DNA from: an uncultured Bacteroidota bacterium
GTDB taxonomy: Bacteria; Bacteroidota; Bacteroidia; UBA4408
NCBI GenBank assembly: GCA_903840505.1
Contig: CAIMGI010000015.1
Location: forward strand, 1 to 39,594
Length of the DNA: 39,594 nt
Direction of reading: 5' to 3'
Shown here: positions 1 to 7,740 of the stretch, piece after piece
How positions within the stretch are numbered: position 1 is the stretch's first letter
How the letters are laid out: the number at the start of each line of letters is the position of its first letter
Notes under the pieces: model-generated
Database searches by the model: none
What the model saw: only the letters and a program-made list of their open reading frames with translations
What the model was told of the DNA's origin: nothing
Program-made: the position numbers and the translations under genes

Positions 1-26
1 ATAATTGTAACCTTATCGATATCCAT
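1..26 (-). CDS. Possible 5' end of a gene running off the left edge
   Basis: On the minus strand an ATG at 26-24 opens a frame reading M-D-I-D-K-V-T-I before the window ends. It would be divergent from the MORN-repeat gene at 142, and the 115 bases between them contain no other ORF. Only eight codons are visible, so no product can be named and the ATG may be chance. The gap is AT-rich and consistent with a divergent promoter region. Low confidence. Confidence 0.25.
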
Positions 27-119
27 CTCGTAAAAACGCGTAGTGTTAAATGTGTAAGTCGAAAAAAGTGGGCATTTTGTCGAAAATAACACGGAATGAT
101 ATTAAGAATTTATTAAATT

Positions 120-127
120 TACTTTTA
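120..127 (+). promoter_or_regulatory. Weak -7-type box upstream of the MORN-repeat gene
   Basis: TACTTTTA differs by one base from the Bacteroidota -7 consensus TAnnTTTG and ends 14 bases before the ATG at 142. No TTG-type -33 element is visible at the usual distance. This is an inference from the consensus only. Confidence 0.35.
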
Positions 128-141
128 TAAATAAAAATATT

Positions 142-1005
142 ATGAAAAAAGTCGTACTTATCATTTTGTTTATTACCTGCAAAGTGCTACTGGCTCAATC
201 TTTCGAAGTAATTGGTCAAGACACTGTAAATTTTATTGACGCAGGAAACCTGAAGCAGGGACACTGGATTATTTTTAATAAGATTAAGAAATTGCCAAAC
301 TGTCCTGACGGTGCCAAGGTAGAGGAAGGAAAGTATACTGACAGTAAGAAGATAGGCCTTTGGAAGCAGTTTTTCTGTAACGGAAAGGTTAAAAACGAAC
401 TTACATACAATAATAACCGCCCTAGTGGATATGCTAAGTTTTATTATGATAACGGAAAAATTTCAGAAGAAGGTGTTTGGGAAAACAATCGTTGGGTAGG
501 TAGCTACAAGTATTATTATGAGAACGGTCAAATTTCAAACGAATTTACTTATAACGACCAAGGAAAAAGAGAAGGTGCTCAAAAGTATTACCACCCAAAT
601 GGAAAGGTAATGATTGAAGGCAGTTGGAAAGATGGAAAAGAAGCCGGATTATTAAAAAAATACAATGAAGACGGGTCTTTAAAGTCAGAAGAAAATTATG
701 CAGATGGCAAAATGGATCCGGCAACATCTAAATTTTACGATAAAAAAGATGCTCCTATTGTAAAGGAAGAGCCTAAGAAAATAGAAGAGCCGATTAAAGA
801 AGAACCAAAGAAGGTAGAAGCACCTACTTTGTTTTCAGACGGATATCATAAAAGTTACTACAAGCCTGGTCAAGTAGCAAAAGACGGTGATTGGAAGAAT
901 GGTAAGTTGTACGCAGGTAAAGAGTTCATTTATGAAATGGATAAATTGATAAAAACAATTACTTGGAGTGAAGGAAAAGTGACTGGTGTAAAGTTGGAAA
1001 AGTAA
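142..1005 (+). CDS. Secreted MORN-type repeat protein (YwqK-like)
   Basis: The 287-aa product starts with a clear signal peptide, a Lys-Lys start and hydrophobic core ending near LLAQS at residue 20, so it is exported. Residues about 60-205 carry imperfect repeats of the form YYxNGKxxxEGxWxxxxxxG, the MORN_2/YwqK-like pattern. A charged linker rich in Pro, Glu and Lys (KEEPKKIEEP and its repeat) follows at about 210-230, then one more degenerate MORN unit at the C-terminus. Automated pipelines often call this family 'toxin-antitoxin system YwqK family antitoxin', but no toxin lies next to it and the export signal argues against that role. In Bacteroidota such proteins are common envelope proteins of unknown function. 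The gene appears to be a single unit, closed by the terminator at 1030-1060. Confidence 0.75.
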   Translation: MKKVVLIILFITCKVLLAQSFEVIGQDTVNFIDAGNLKQGHWIIFNKIKKLPNCPDGAKVEEGKYTDSKKIGLWKQFFCNGKVKNELTYNNNRPSGYAKFYYDNGKISEEGVWENNRWVGSYKYYYENGQISNEFTYNDQGKREGAQKYYHPNGKVMIEGSWKDGKEAGLLKKYNEDGSLKSEENYADGKMDPATSKFYDKKDAPIVKEEPKKIEEPIKEEPKKVEAPTLFSDGYHKSYYKPGQVAKDGDWKNGKLYAGKEFIYEMDKLIKTITWSEGKVTGVKLEK

Positions 1006-1029
1006 TAACTTATAAAGTTTAATTATATA

Positions 1030-1060
1030 AATCCAAGTCGAAAGACTTGGATTTTTTTTT
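1030..1060 (+). terminator. Intrinsic terminator after the MORN-repeat gene
   Basis: A perfect 10-bp stem AATCCAAGTC / GACTTGGATT with a GAAA tetraloop is followed by a run of T. It separates the first gene from cysS, so cysS must have its own promoter downstream of this point. Confidence 0.92.
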
Positions 1061-1091
1061 GGATAGTATCCCATATTATAATATTTATCCT

Positions 1092-1099
1092 TTCCTTTG
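1092..1099 (+). promoter_or_regulatory. Candidate start-proximal -7 box for cysS
   Basis: TTCCTTTG matches TAnnTTTG at 7 of 8 positions and ends four bases before the chosen cysS ATG at 1104. If it is the -7 element, transcription would begin at or next to the start codon. No convincing -33 TTG is seen 17-23 bases upstream, so this remains tentative. Confidence 0.4.
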
Positions 1100-1103
1100 C
1101 TGT

Positions 1104-2576
1104 ATGAACAGCAATCAGCTTATTTACAATACACTTTCACGTAAAAAAGAAGTGTTTAAACCCCTTCACGCACCCTTGGTGGGTTTGTATGTATGCGGTC
1201 CCACGGTATACAGCGATGTACATTTGGGAAATTGCCGCACCTTTATTTCTTTCGATATTATATACCGCTATTTGCGTTATGTAGGTTATAAAGTAAGGTA
1301 TGTTAGAAACATAACAGATGCGGGTCATTTGGAAGGCGATAGGGATGAAGGCGAAGATAAGTTTGCAAAAAAAGCGAAGTTGGAACAAGTGGAACCAATG
1401 GAGATAGTTCAACGATATACCCTGGGTTTTCATTCGGTAATGAATCATTTTAATTGTATGCCTCCAAGTATTGAACCAACAGCAACAGGACACATTGTGG
1501 AGCAAATTGAAATGACAAAAAAAATCATAGACAATGGCTATGCTTATGAAGCAAATGGAACCATTTATTTTGATGTGGAGAAATATGCCAAAGAGGAAAA
1601 TTACGGAATTCTTACCAATAGGGAATTAGACGACTTAATATCAAACTCGCGTGAGCTACACGGACAAGATGAGAAAAAGGGGCGACTGGATTTTGCGCTT
1701 TGGATAAAGGCAAAACCCGAACACCTTATGCGTTGGCAATCGCCTTGGGGAGAAGGTTTCCCTGGATGGCATATTGAATGTTCGGCTATGAGCAGAAAAT
1801 ATTTGGGCGATACTTTTGATATACACGGTGGAGGTATGGACTTAGCTGCCACACATCACACCAATGAAATAGCCCAGTCACAAGCTTGTAATCATAACAC
1901 ACCTGCAAATTACTGGATGCATACCAATATGCTTACAGTAAACGGAGTGCGTATGTCAAAAACTGCTGGAAATGGTTTTTTACCCGAAGAACTTTTTACA
2001 GGAAATCATCCTTTGCTTGAAAAGGGCTATTCACCGATGACGGTACGATTTTTTATGATGCAAACGCATTACCGAAGTACACTTGATTTTTCAAATGAGG
2101 CATTACAGGCTTCTGAAAAAGGATTTAAACGCTTGATGGAAGCTATGAAAACCCTTGAAAAGTTGAATGCTTCCGAAGGCAAGTCCACTTCCAATATTGC
2201 TGAGTTAAAGCAAAATTGCGATGCTGCAATGAACGATGATTTTAATACTCCGATTGTAATTGCCAATTTATTTGAAGCTGTCAGAATTATTAACAGTTCA
2301 AACGATGGAAAGGAAAAAATCAGTGTGGAAGATATTGCTATTTTGAAAAAACTCTTTAACGATTATATTGTTGAGGTATTGGGTTTATTGCCCGAAGAAG
2401 CATCAGGCACCAACAACGATTCATTGGATACAATAATGAAATTGATTGTTGACATACGAAACAATGCCAAACAGAACAAAGATTACACTACCTCCGATAA
2501 GATACGGGATGAATTATTAAAAGCAAACATTGAACTAAAGGACTCGAAAGATGGGACGAATTGGAATTTTAAGTAA
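1104..2576 (+). CDS. cysS: Cysteinyl-tRNA synthetase
   Basis: Class I aminoacyl-tRNA synthetase charging tRNA-Cys in the cytoplasm. The 490-aa length from ATG 1104 suits the family. The Rossmann fold holds the zinc-binding Cys31 in YVCGPTVYSDVH and the HIGH variant HLGN at 40-43. Further zinc ligands appear in HIECSAMS and in HGGGMDLAATHHTNE, and the KMSKS loop is RMSKTAGN. The C-terminal helical domain includes the usual DDFNTP motif. The track's start at 1047 adds a non-homologous hydrophobic stretch read partly through the terminator, so 1104 (MNSNQLIYNTLS) is preferred. The last 26 bases overlap the start of the next gene, suggesting translational coupling. Confidence 0.97.
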   Translation: MNSNQLIYNTLSRKKEVFKPLHAPLVGLYVCGPTVYSDVHLGNCRTFISFDIIYRYLRYVGYKVRYVRNITDAGHLEGDRDEGEDKFAKKAKLEQVEPMEIVQRYTLGFHSVMNHFNCMPPSIEPTATGHIVEQIEMTKKIIDNGYAYEANGTIYFDVEKYAKEENYGILTNRELDDLISNSRELHGQDEKKGRLDFALWIKAKPEHLMRWQSPWGEGFPGWHIECSAMSRKYLGDTFDIHGGGMDLAATHHTNEIAQSQACNHNTPANYWMHTNMLTVNGVRMSKTAGNGFLPEELFTGNHPLLEKGYSPMTVRFFMMQTHYRSTLDFSNEALQASEKGFKRLMEAMKTLEKLNASEGKSTSNIAELKQNCDAAMNDDFNTPIVIANLFEAVRIINSSNDGKEKISVEDIAILKKLFNDYIVEVLGLLPEEASGTNNDSLDTIMKLIVDIRNNAKQNKDYTTSDKIRDELLKANIELKDSKDGTNWNFK

Positions 2577-3549
2577 AATAGTTGGTGTTTGTGCAGTAGC
2601 ATTTTTATTGCTCGTTTTTTCGTGTGGAAATCCTAATTCGGAAGATCCCAAAAACGACAATCCAATCATAACCCCTGAAAAATTGCTTGTTGTTCCCAGT
2701 TTTAATGCCGATTCAGCATACAAGTATGTAAGTGCACAGGTTGCATTTGGTCCGCGTGTACCAAATTCCGAAGCACATACACAATGTGCGAATTACATCA
2801 TAGCAAAAACAAGCGCTTATGCCGATACTGTTTATATACAAAAGGCATTGATTCCCACTTACGATGGGAATAATTTTGAAATTAAAAACATCATTGCATC
2901 CTTTAATCCCGAAAACAAAAACAGAATACTTCTTTTTGCGCATTGGGATACCCGTCCCTGGGGCGATCAGGACACGAAGGATAAGGATAAGCCCATTGAT
3001 GGTGCAAACGATGGAGGGAGTGGTGTTGCCGTTTTACTGGAAGTAGCAAGGGTTTTAGCAAATAATAAAGTAAACATTGGGATAGATTTGGCTTTTTTTG
3101 ATTTAGAAGACTATGGTAAATCAGAGCACGAAGATTCTTATGCGCTTGGCACACAGTATTGGGCAAGAAATCCGCATATAAAAGGATACACTGCAAATTA
3201 TGGTATACTGCTCGATATGGTAGGTGGAAAAAACGCAGTTTTTACGCAGGAGGGTAACTCTATTCAATTTGCAGAAGCCATTGTTGGAAAAGTGTGGGCA
3301 GCAGCAACAAAAGCAGGATATGCTGCTTATTTCAAATACGAGCAAACAAATTACATAACAGACGATCATTATTATGTAAATACAATTGCGAATATTCCAA
3401 GCATTGACATTATTCAACACGATGAGTCTACTTCACACAATTTTGCTACCTATTGGCATACTCATTCCGATAATATGGAATCGGTTGATAAACAAACCTT
3501 AAAGGCCGTTGGACAAACGCTTTTACAAACCATTTATACCGAGAAATAA
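2551..3549 (+). CDS. M28-family zinc hydrolase / glutaminyl-peptide cyclotransferase-like lipoprotein
   Basis: The 332-aa protein has a hydrophobic leader ending in a lipobox (LLLVFSC), so it is probably a lipoprotein. The catalytic domain shows the M28 pattern: FAHWDTRPWGDQD, then NDGGSGVAVLLEVAR with the metal-binding Asp, then FFDLEDYGKSE with acidic residues, and a C-terminal HTHSDNMESVD histidine motif. In Bacteroidota, proteins with HWDTRPWxDxD and this length are generally glutaminyl cyclase-like. Such enzymes form N-terminal pyroglutamate on exported proteins, but plain aminopeptidase activity cannot be excluded. The start lies inside the end of cysS, and only this start provides the signal peptide. 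The overlap with an unrelated synthetase suggests a shared transcript rather than a shared pathway. Confidence 0.85.
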   Translation: MGRIGILSKIVGVCAVAFLLLVFSCGNPNSEDPKNDNPIITPEKLLVVPSFNADSAYKYVSAQVAFGPRVPNSEAHTQCANYIIAKTSAYADTVYIQKALIPTYDGNNFEIKNIIASFNPENKNRILLFAHWDTRPWGDQDTKDKDKPIDGANDGGSGVAVLLEVARVLANNKVNIGIDLAFFDLEDYGKSEHEDSYALGTQYWARNPHIKGYTANYGILLDMVGGKNAVFTQEGNSIQFAEAIVGKVWAAATKAGYAAYFKYEQTNYITDDHYYVNTIANIPSIDIIQHDESTSHNFATYWHTHSDNMESVDKQTLKAVGQTLLQTIYTEK

Positions 3550-3595
3550 ATATTGGCTCTTATTTTGCTAATTTAGTGCGGCAATAGATAGATTT

Positions 3596-5071
3596 ATGTT
3601 AAAGCAATCCTTACATCAAAAATTACTTCAGAAACTGTCTCCACAGCAAATACAGCTGATGAAGTTGTTGCAGATACCCACTATTGCGCTCGAGCAACGT
3701 ATTAAAGAAGAGATGGAAATAAATCCTGCTTTGGAAGAAGGGAATGACGACAAGGAGAACAGCGAGGATTTTGAAGAAGGTTTTGACGATACCTCAGATG
3801 TTGATGGTTCAGATAATGAACGTGAAGATTTTAATTTAGACCAATACATTGATGACGATGAAATACCATCGTATAAATTAGCTGTAAAAAACAGTGGTGA
3901 GGATGACGATAGAAAAGAAATACCTTTTTCGGGAGGAAATACTTTTCAGGAAGTTCTTGTTTCTCAGTTGGGATTAAAAGTGCTTGACGATCATCATTAT
4001 CGCATCGCAGAGAGTCTTATTGGTTATTTGGACGATGATGGTTACCTGAGAAGAGAATTAAACGACATTGTGGATGATTTGGCATTTTCACAAAACCTCA
4101 TCACCAACGAGGATGAATTAAAAGATTGTTTAGAAGTAATTCAAGAGTTGGACCCTCCCGGAATAGGATCAAGAACATTGCAAGAGTGCTTGCAAATACA
4201 ATTAAAAAGAAAGCTGAACGAAACGCACGAGAGTAAATTTATATTTCGGATTGCACTTGAAATTGTAGAGGAGAATATGGAAGAGTTTTCCAAAAAGCAC
4301 TATGAAAAAATCTCCAAAAAACTCGATATTGATGATGATGTGCTGAAAAAAGCCATCAATGAAATATTGCGACTAAACCCCAAGCCCGGAAATTCTTTGA
4401 GTGATGGACAAAAATCGATGCAACAAATTATTCCCGATTTTTTACTCAACAATACCGATGGGGTGTTGGAGCTTACTATCAATTCCAGAAATGCACCACA
4501 ATTACGCATCAGTAAGTCGTACAATGAAATGTTGAATGAATACTCCAGTTCAAAATTAAAAGACAAGGATAAAAAAGAAGCTGTTCAGTTTGTAAAGCAA
4601 AAAATAGATGCGGCAAAGTGGTTTATTGATGCTATACACCAGCGCGAGCAAACGCTATTGTACACTATGCAGGCAATTATTAATTACCAAATAGATTATT
4701 TTTTAGAAGGTGATGATACCAAGCTGCGGCCAATGATATTAAAGGACATTGCAGAAATTGTCGGGATGGATATTTCCACCGTATCGAGGGTTGCAAATAG
4801 TAAATACATACAAACCGACTTTGGAACATTTTTGCTCAAATCATTTTTTTCCGAATCCCTTTCAACCGATAGTGGAGAAGAGGTTTCTACCCGTGAAGTA
4901 AAAAAAATACTGGAAGATTGTATCGGTGCAGAAAGTAAAAAGAAACCCTTGACCGATGAAAAGTTGATGGATATTTTAAAAGAAAAGGGCTATAATATTG
5001 CCCGTAGAACCGTTGCAAAATACCGCGAACAGTTGAATATTCCCGTAGCGCGTTTACGTAAAGAACTATAG
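3596..5071 (+). CDS. rpoN: RNA polymerase sigma-54 factor
   Basis: Alternative sigma factor that directs RNA polymerase to -24/-12 promoters and needs an AAA+ activator. The 491-aa protein has the Gln/Leu-rich region I (LKQSLHQKLLQKLSPQQIQLMKLLQIPT) for activator response. An acidic region II (about 45-95) and the core-binding domain follow. The DNA-binding region at about 385-410 reads DISTVSRVANSKYIQT. The RpoN box ARRTVAKYRE starts near residue 469. All expected blocks are present in order, so it should be functional. No enhancer-binding activator is in the window. It ends one base before the next gene, so the two are likely co-transcribed. Confidence 0.97.
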   Translation: MLKQSLHQKLLQKLSPQQIQLMKLLQIPTIALEQRIKEEMEINPALEEGNDDKENSEDFEEGFDDTSDVDGSDNEREDFNLDQYIDDDEIPSYKLAVKNSGEDDDRKEIPFSGGNTFQEVLVSQLGLKVLDDHHYRIAESLIGYLDDDGYLRRELNDIVDDLAFSQNLITNEDELKDCLEVIQELDPPGIGSRTLQECLQIQLKRKLNETHESKFIFRIALEIVEENMEEFSKKHYEKISKKLDIDDDVLKKAINEILRLNPKPGNSLSDGQKSMQQIIPDFLLNNTDGVLELTINSRNAPQLRISKSYNEMLNEYSSSKLKDKDKKEAVQFVKQKIDAAKWFIDAIHQREQTLLYTMQAIINYQIDYFLEGDDTKLRPMILKDIAEIVGMDISTVSRVANSKYIQTDFGTFLLKSFFSESLSTDSGEEVSTREVKKILEDCIGAESKKKPLTDEKLMDILKEKGYNIARRTVAKYREQLNIPVARLRKEL

Positions 5072-5072
5072 G

Positions 5073-5684
5073 ATGCCGCATTCACTAGCACGAATTTTTT
5101 CGTATTTATTACATCCTTTTTTGATGCCCAGTTATGCCTTATTGCTCATTTTTGGTTCAGATACATACATTGGTTTTGGCGTAACACTAAAGGCTCAACA
5201 GCTTATTTTTTTGGTGGTTTTTGTAAACACTTTTCTTATACCCACCATCCTGTCCTTTTTTTTGGTAAGAAAGAAATTGGTAAGCGATATTGAAATGCCT
5301 TCTAATTTGGAGCGAAGGTTGCCATTGCTCATAACCACCCTCTTTTACATATTTACCTATTACCTGCTGCTCAAAGTGCGTCTTTCGCCTATTATTTATG
5401 TGGTAATGATGGCAGCAACCCTGTCTATTGTAATTGCTATGATGGTGAATTTAAAGTGGAAAATAAGTTTGCATATGGTAGGCATTGGCGGATTAATAGG
5501 TGCTTTAGTAGGCATATCGTTGCGTCAGTATGTTGATTTTAGGGGATTGATTATTGTATTGATTCTTTTAGCAGGAATATTGGGCAGTTCCCGCTTAACA
5601 CTATCTGCACACACGCCTGCACAGGTTTACGTAGGCTTTATGGTTGGTGTTTCGTGTGAATTAATTCTTTTATTGGGATTGTAA
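5073..5684 (+). CDS. PAP2-like integral membrane protein
   Basis: A 203-aa, very hydrophobic protein with about six membrane segments. The C-terminal half resembles a divergent PAP2-type phosphatase: KISLHMVGIGG recalls the motif with a central His, and SRLTLSAHTPAQVYVGFMVG fits the SRxxLxxHxxxxVxxG third motif. The first motif (KxxxxxxRP) is not clear; only ERRLP is seen near residue 87. PAP2 family members dephosphorylate lipid phosphates such as undecaprenyl pyrophosphate or phosphatidylglycerol phosphate at the membrane. Given the weak first motif, activity is uncertain. It follows rpoN with a single intervening base and is probably translated from the same mRNA. Confidence 0.7.
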   Translation: MPHSLARIFSYLLHPFLMPSYALLLIFGSDTYIGFGVTLKAQQLIFLVVFVNTFLIPTILSFFLVRKKLVSDIEMPSNLERRLPLLITTLFYIFTYYLLLKVRLSPIIYVVMMAATLSIVIAMMVNLKWKISLHMVGIGGLIGALVGISLRQYVDFRGLIIVLILLAGILGSSRLTLSAHTPAQVYVGFMVGVSCELILLLGL

Positions 5685-5802
5685 TCCGACATTTTTCACA
5701 TTTTACCGATTGGTTTTTTTAATCCACAGAAAATAAAAACCAGCGGCTATTTTCTTTCGTAACTTTCATTAAAATTAAGAGAAACACTCTTGATAGTGCA
5801 CA

Positions 5803-5931
5803 ATGAAAAGACAAAGAAATATGAAAAAGGGCCCTGTTAAACAGGAGGAAAATTTAAACCTCCACGCAATTGTTTTTTGGATTACACTTTCTTTGTGGAG
5901 CGTTTTTTTAGCAATATTTTTATTTGTCTAA
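5803..5931 (+). CDS. Small single-span membrane protein (42 aa), not in the ORF track
   Basis: ATG 5803 opens a 42-codon frame (MKRQRNMKKGPVKQEENLNL...) ending at TAA 5929-5931. An internal ATG at 5821 is preceded by a run of basic residues and may be the real start. The layout is a basic N-terminus, a short polar stretch, then one hydrophobic helix of about 22 residues (AIVFWITLSLWSVFLAIFLFV) running to the stop. This basic-then-hydrophobic pattern suits an inner-membrane small protein with its N-terminus inside. It is convergent with, and overlaps by four bases, the glycosyltransferase gene on the other strand. No homolog is recognised. The reading is direct, but translation is unproven. 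Confidence 0.5.
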   Translation: MKRQRNMKKGPVKQEENLNLHAIVFWITLSLWSVFLAIFLFV

Positions 5932-6917
5932 ATATCCTCTACTGCTTTCACGATAGTACTGCTATCGATGGCTGTCATACATTTAAAGTGTCCCTTCGGG
6001 CATTTTTGATAGCCAATTTTGCTGCAAGGCCTGCAAGAAAGTCCATTTACTTGTATAATTACCCCACTTCCATTTTCACCTTTCCCCGATAAATAGGGGT
6101 ACATCCCAAATTCAGGAACAGTATTTCCCCACACAGAAATTATATCTTTTTTAAAAGCGGCTGCAATGTGCATCAATCCGGTATCGTTTGTAATAATTGC
6201 TTTTGCTTGTTTAACCAAAGAAGCAGATTGTTGAAGATTGTAAATTCCACAAGCATTGTATGCCATTTCCCCGATAGCTTTCGTAATTTTTTCAGCAAGT
6301 TCCTTGTCCTCTTTACCGCCAAGTAAAACAATGGGTTGCTGTAGTTTTTTACATACTTCTATAATTTTTTCAAGGGGTAAACGCTTTGTGAAATGCGCTG
6401 CACCAATTACTATTCCTATATAGCTTTTTTGCTGCGGCAAGGGCAATGAGCTTAGGTTTATTTCATCCTTTTCGGGAATATGAAACTCCAATCCTTTTAA
6501 ATCATTTACAATTCCGAGTTGTTTTAATGGCGCTAAATAGCGTTCTACTATATGAATGGCCGGAAGCTTGTTTATTTTAAAAGTAACCAACAACCATTTT
6601 TTGAAATTAAGTTTATTGAACGAAAAACTTTTTGCTCCCAATGCACGCTTTACTTGCAGGCTGCGTATATTGTTATGAAGATCAATAATGTAATCGTACT
6701 TCTCCTTTTTCAATCCATCAATAATTTCCGAAATGTCTTTTTCAATACAATGAGTTTTTGACACATTGGGATTGAGTGATACAATTTTTTCAAACGATTT
6801 TTTTGTTAGATAATGCACTTCAGCATCCTTCACTTGTTCTTTAATACATCTGATAACAGGTGTTGTAAGCACAATGTCGCCAATAGAACTAAAACGAATG
6901 ATTAAAAATTTAGGCAT
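5928..6917 (-). CDS. Glycosyltransferase family 9 (heptosyltransferase-like)
   Basis: A 329-aa cytoplasmic, probably membrane-peripheral glycosyltransferase of the WaaF/RfaF type, transferring a sugar (heptose-like) from a nucleotide donor during LPS core or surface glycan synthesis. The N-terminal domain starts with FLIIRFSSIGDIVLTTPVIR, the usual GT9 acceptor-side loop. The C-terminal donor domain shows IGIVIGAAHFTKRLP, IVLLGGKEDKELA and NDTGLMHIAAAFKKDIISVWG, the last being the conserved nucleotide-sugar block. The C-terminus has a Cys-rich stretch (LSCRPCSKIGYQKCPKGHFKCM) seen in many Bacteroidota members. It is divergent from the TatD gene and has a TAnnTTTG promoter at 6936-6943. Confidence 0.92.
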   Translation of the reverse strand: MPKFLIIRFSSIGDIVLTTPVIRCIKEQVKDAEVHYLTKKSFEKIVSLNPNVSKTHCIEKDISEIIDGLKKEKYDYIIDLHNNIRSLQVKRALGAKSFSFNKLNFKKWLLVTFKINKLPAIHIVERYLAPLKQLGIVNDLKGLEFHIPEKDEINLSSLPLPQQKSYIGIVIGAAHFTKRLPLEKIIEVCKKLQQPIVLLGGKEDKELAEKITKAIGEMAYNACGIYNLQQSASLVKQAKAIITNDTGLMHIAAAFKKDIISVWGNTVPEFGMYPYLSGKGENGSGVIIQVNGLSCRPCSKIGYQKCPKGHFKCMTAIDSSTIVKAVEDI

Positions 6918-6935
6918 TTAAAATTGTTGTAAAAA

Positions 6936-6943
6936 CAAAAATA
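6936..6943 (-). promoter_or_regulatory. -7 promoter box for the glycosyltransferase
   Basis: Read on the minus strand this is TATTTTTG, a full match to TAnnTTTG, 18 bases before the ATG at 6917. It sits back to back with the tatD box at 6961-6968, forming a compact divergent promoter region of about 55 bp. No obvious -33 TTG is present. Confidence 0.5.
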
Positions 6944-6960
6944 CGCATTTGATTTTAGTT

Positions 6961-6968
6961 TACTTTTG
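6961..6968 (+). promoter_or_regulatory. Start-proximal -7 box for the TatD nuclease
   Basis: TACTTTTG matches TAnnTTTG exactly and ends four bases before ATG 6973, implying a leaderless or near-leaderless mRNA. This also argues against the upstream TTG start at 6949, which would place the promoter inside the coding region. Confidence 0.5.
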
Positions 6969-6972
6969 TGTT

Positions 6973-7740
6973 ATGGTTTTTACCGACACTCACACACATT
7001 TATACGCTGCCGAATTTGATGCCGACCGCGATGCAATCATTCAAAAAGCCATTGCAGAAGGAATAGAGCGACTATTTTTACCCAACATTGACAGCAGTAG
7101 CATTGATGCTATGCTCAAACTAACGGAGCTTTACCCTAAAAATTGTTTTGCAATGATGGGTTTGCACCCTTGTTCGGTTAATGAGAATTACGAAGTGGAG
7201 TTGAAGCAAATAGAGAAGTATTTGTTTGCAAATAAATTTTGCGCCATAGGTGAAATTGGCATCGATTTGTTTTGGGATGAAACCTTCATTGAGCAGCAAA
7301 AAAGAGCTTTTAAACGACAGATAGACTGGGCATTGGAGCTCAATCTACCCATTGTAATACACAGCCGAAAATCCTTTGAAGAAATATTTGATGTCCTCGC
7401 TCCATATAAAGGGAAGGGCTTACGGGGTGTTTTTCATTGTTTTAGCGGAAGCTTGGAACAAGCTAAACGAGTTATTGATATAGGCTTTTTTCTTGGCATA
7501 GGGGGCGTGCTTACTTTTAAAAATGCAGGATTGGCAGAAGTAGTGGAAAAAATAGATATAAGCCACATTGTATTGGAAACCGATTCACCCTATTTGGCAC
7601 CTGTTCCACACAGAGGAAAACGCAATGAAAGTGCTTACATTTCTATTATCGCAGCTAAATTGGCCGAAATAAAAAAGTGTTCGCTTACTGAAATAGCAGA
7701 AGTAACAACCAAAAATTCTATTCTTTTATTTGGTCGCTAA
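6973..7740 (+). CDS. TatD-family metal-dependent hydrolase / DNase
   Basis: A 255-aa TIM-barrel amidohydrolase-type enzyme of the TatD family, cytoplasmic 3'-5' nucleases acting on DNA (and RNA) ends with two metal ions. The motifs occur in order: FTDTHTHLYAAEFD at the start (metal His pair), GEIGIDLFWD (bridging Glu), VIHSRKS, GVFHCFSGS and the C-terminal ETDSPYLAPVPHRGKRNE with the catalytic Asp. The ATG at 6973 is chosen because family members begin just before the HTH motif; the track start at 6949 is TTG and overlaps the promoter box. The 3' end overlaps the convergent HAD gene by 23 bases. Confidence 0.93.
   Translation: MVFTDTHTHLYAAEFDADRDAIIQKAIAEGIERLFLPNIDSSSIDAMLKLTELYPKNCFAMMGLHPCSVNENYEVELKQIEKYLFANKFCAIGEIGIDLFWDETFIEQQKRAFKRQIDWALELNLPIVIHSRKSFEEIFDVLAPYKGKGLRGVFHCFSGSLEQAKRVIDIGFFLGIGGVLTFKNAGLAEVVEKIDISHIVLETDSPYLAPVPHRGKRNESAYISIIAAKLAEIKKCSLTEIAEVTTKNSILLFGR

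Noticed and set aside
142-1005. Toxin-antitoxin antitoxin call for the first gene
   Set aside because: The YwqK label is a name inherited from automated annotation. The protein has a signal peptide and MORN repeats, and no toxin gene is adjacent.
1047-1103. Upstream start for cysS
   Set aside because: The extra 19 codons run partly through the terminator stem and T run and do not resemble the family N-terminus; ATG 1104 fits.
5877-6092. 71-aa plus-strand ORF
   Set aside because: It begins at a TTG inside the small ORF region and mainly reads antisense to the conserved C-terminal part of the glycosyltransferase; the 42-aa frame at 5803 is a better candidate.
6949-6972. Upstream TTG start for the TatD gene
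   Set aside because: It is a non-ATG start inside the promoter box region and adds residues before the conserved HTH start.
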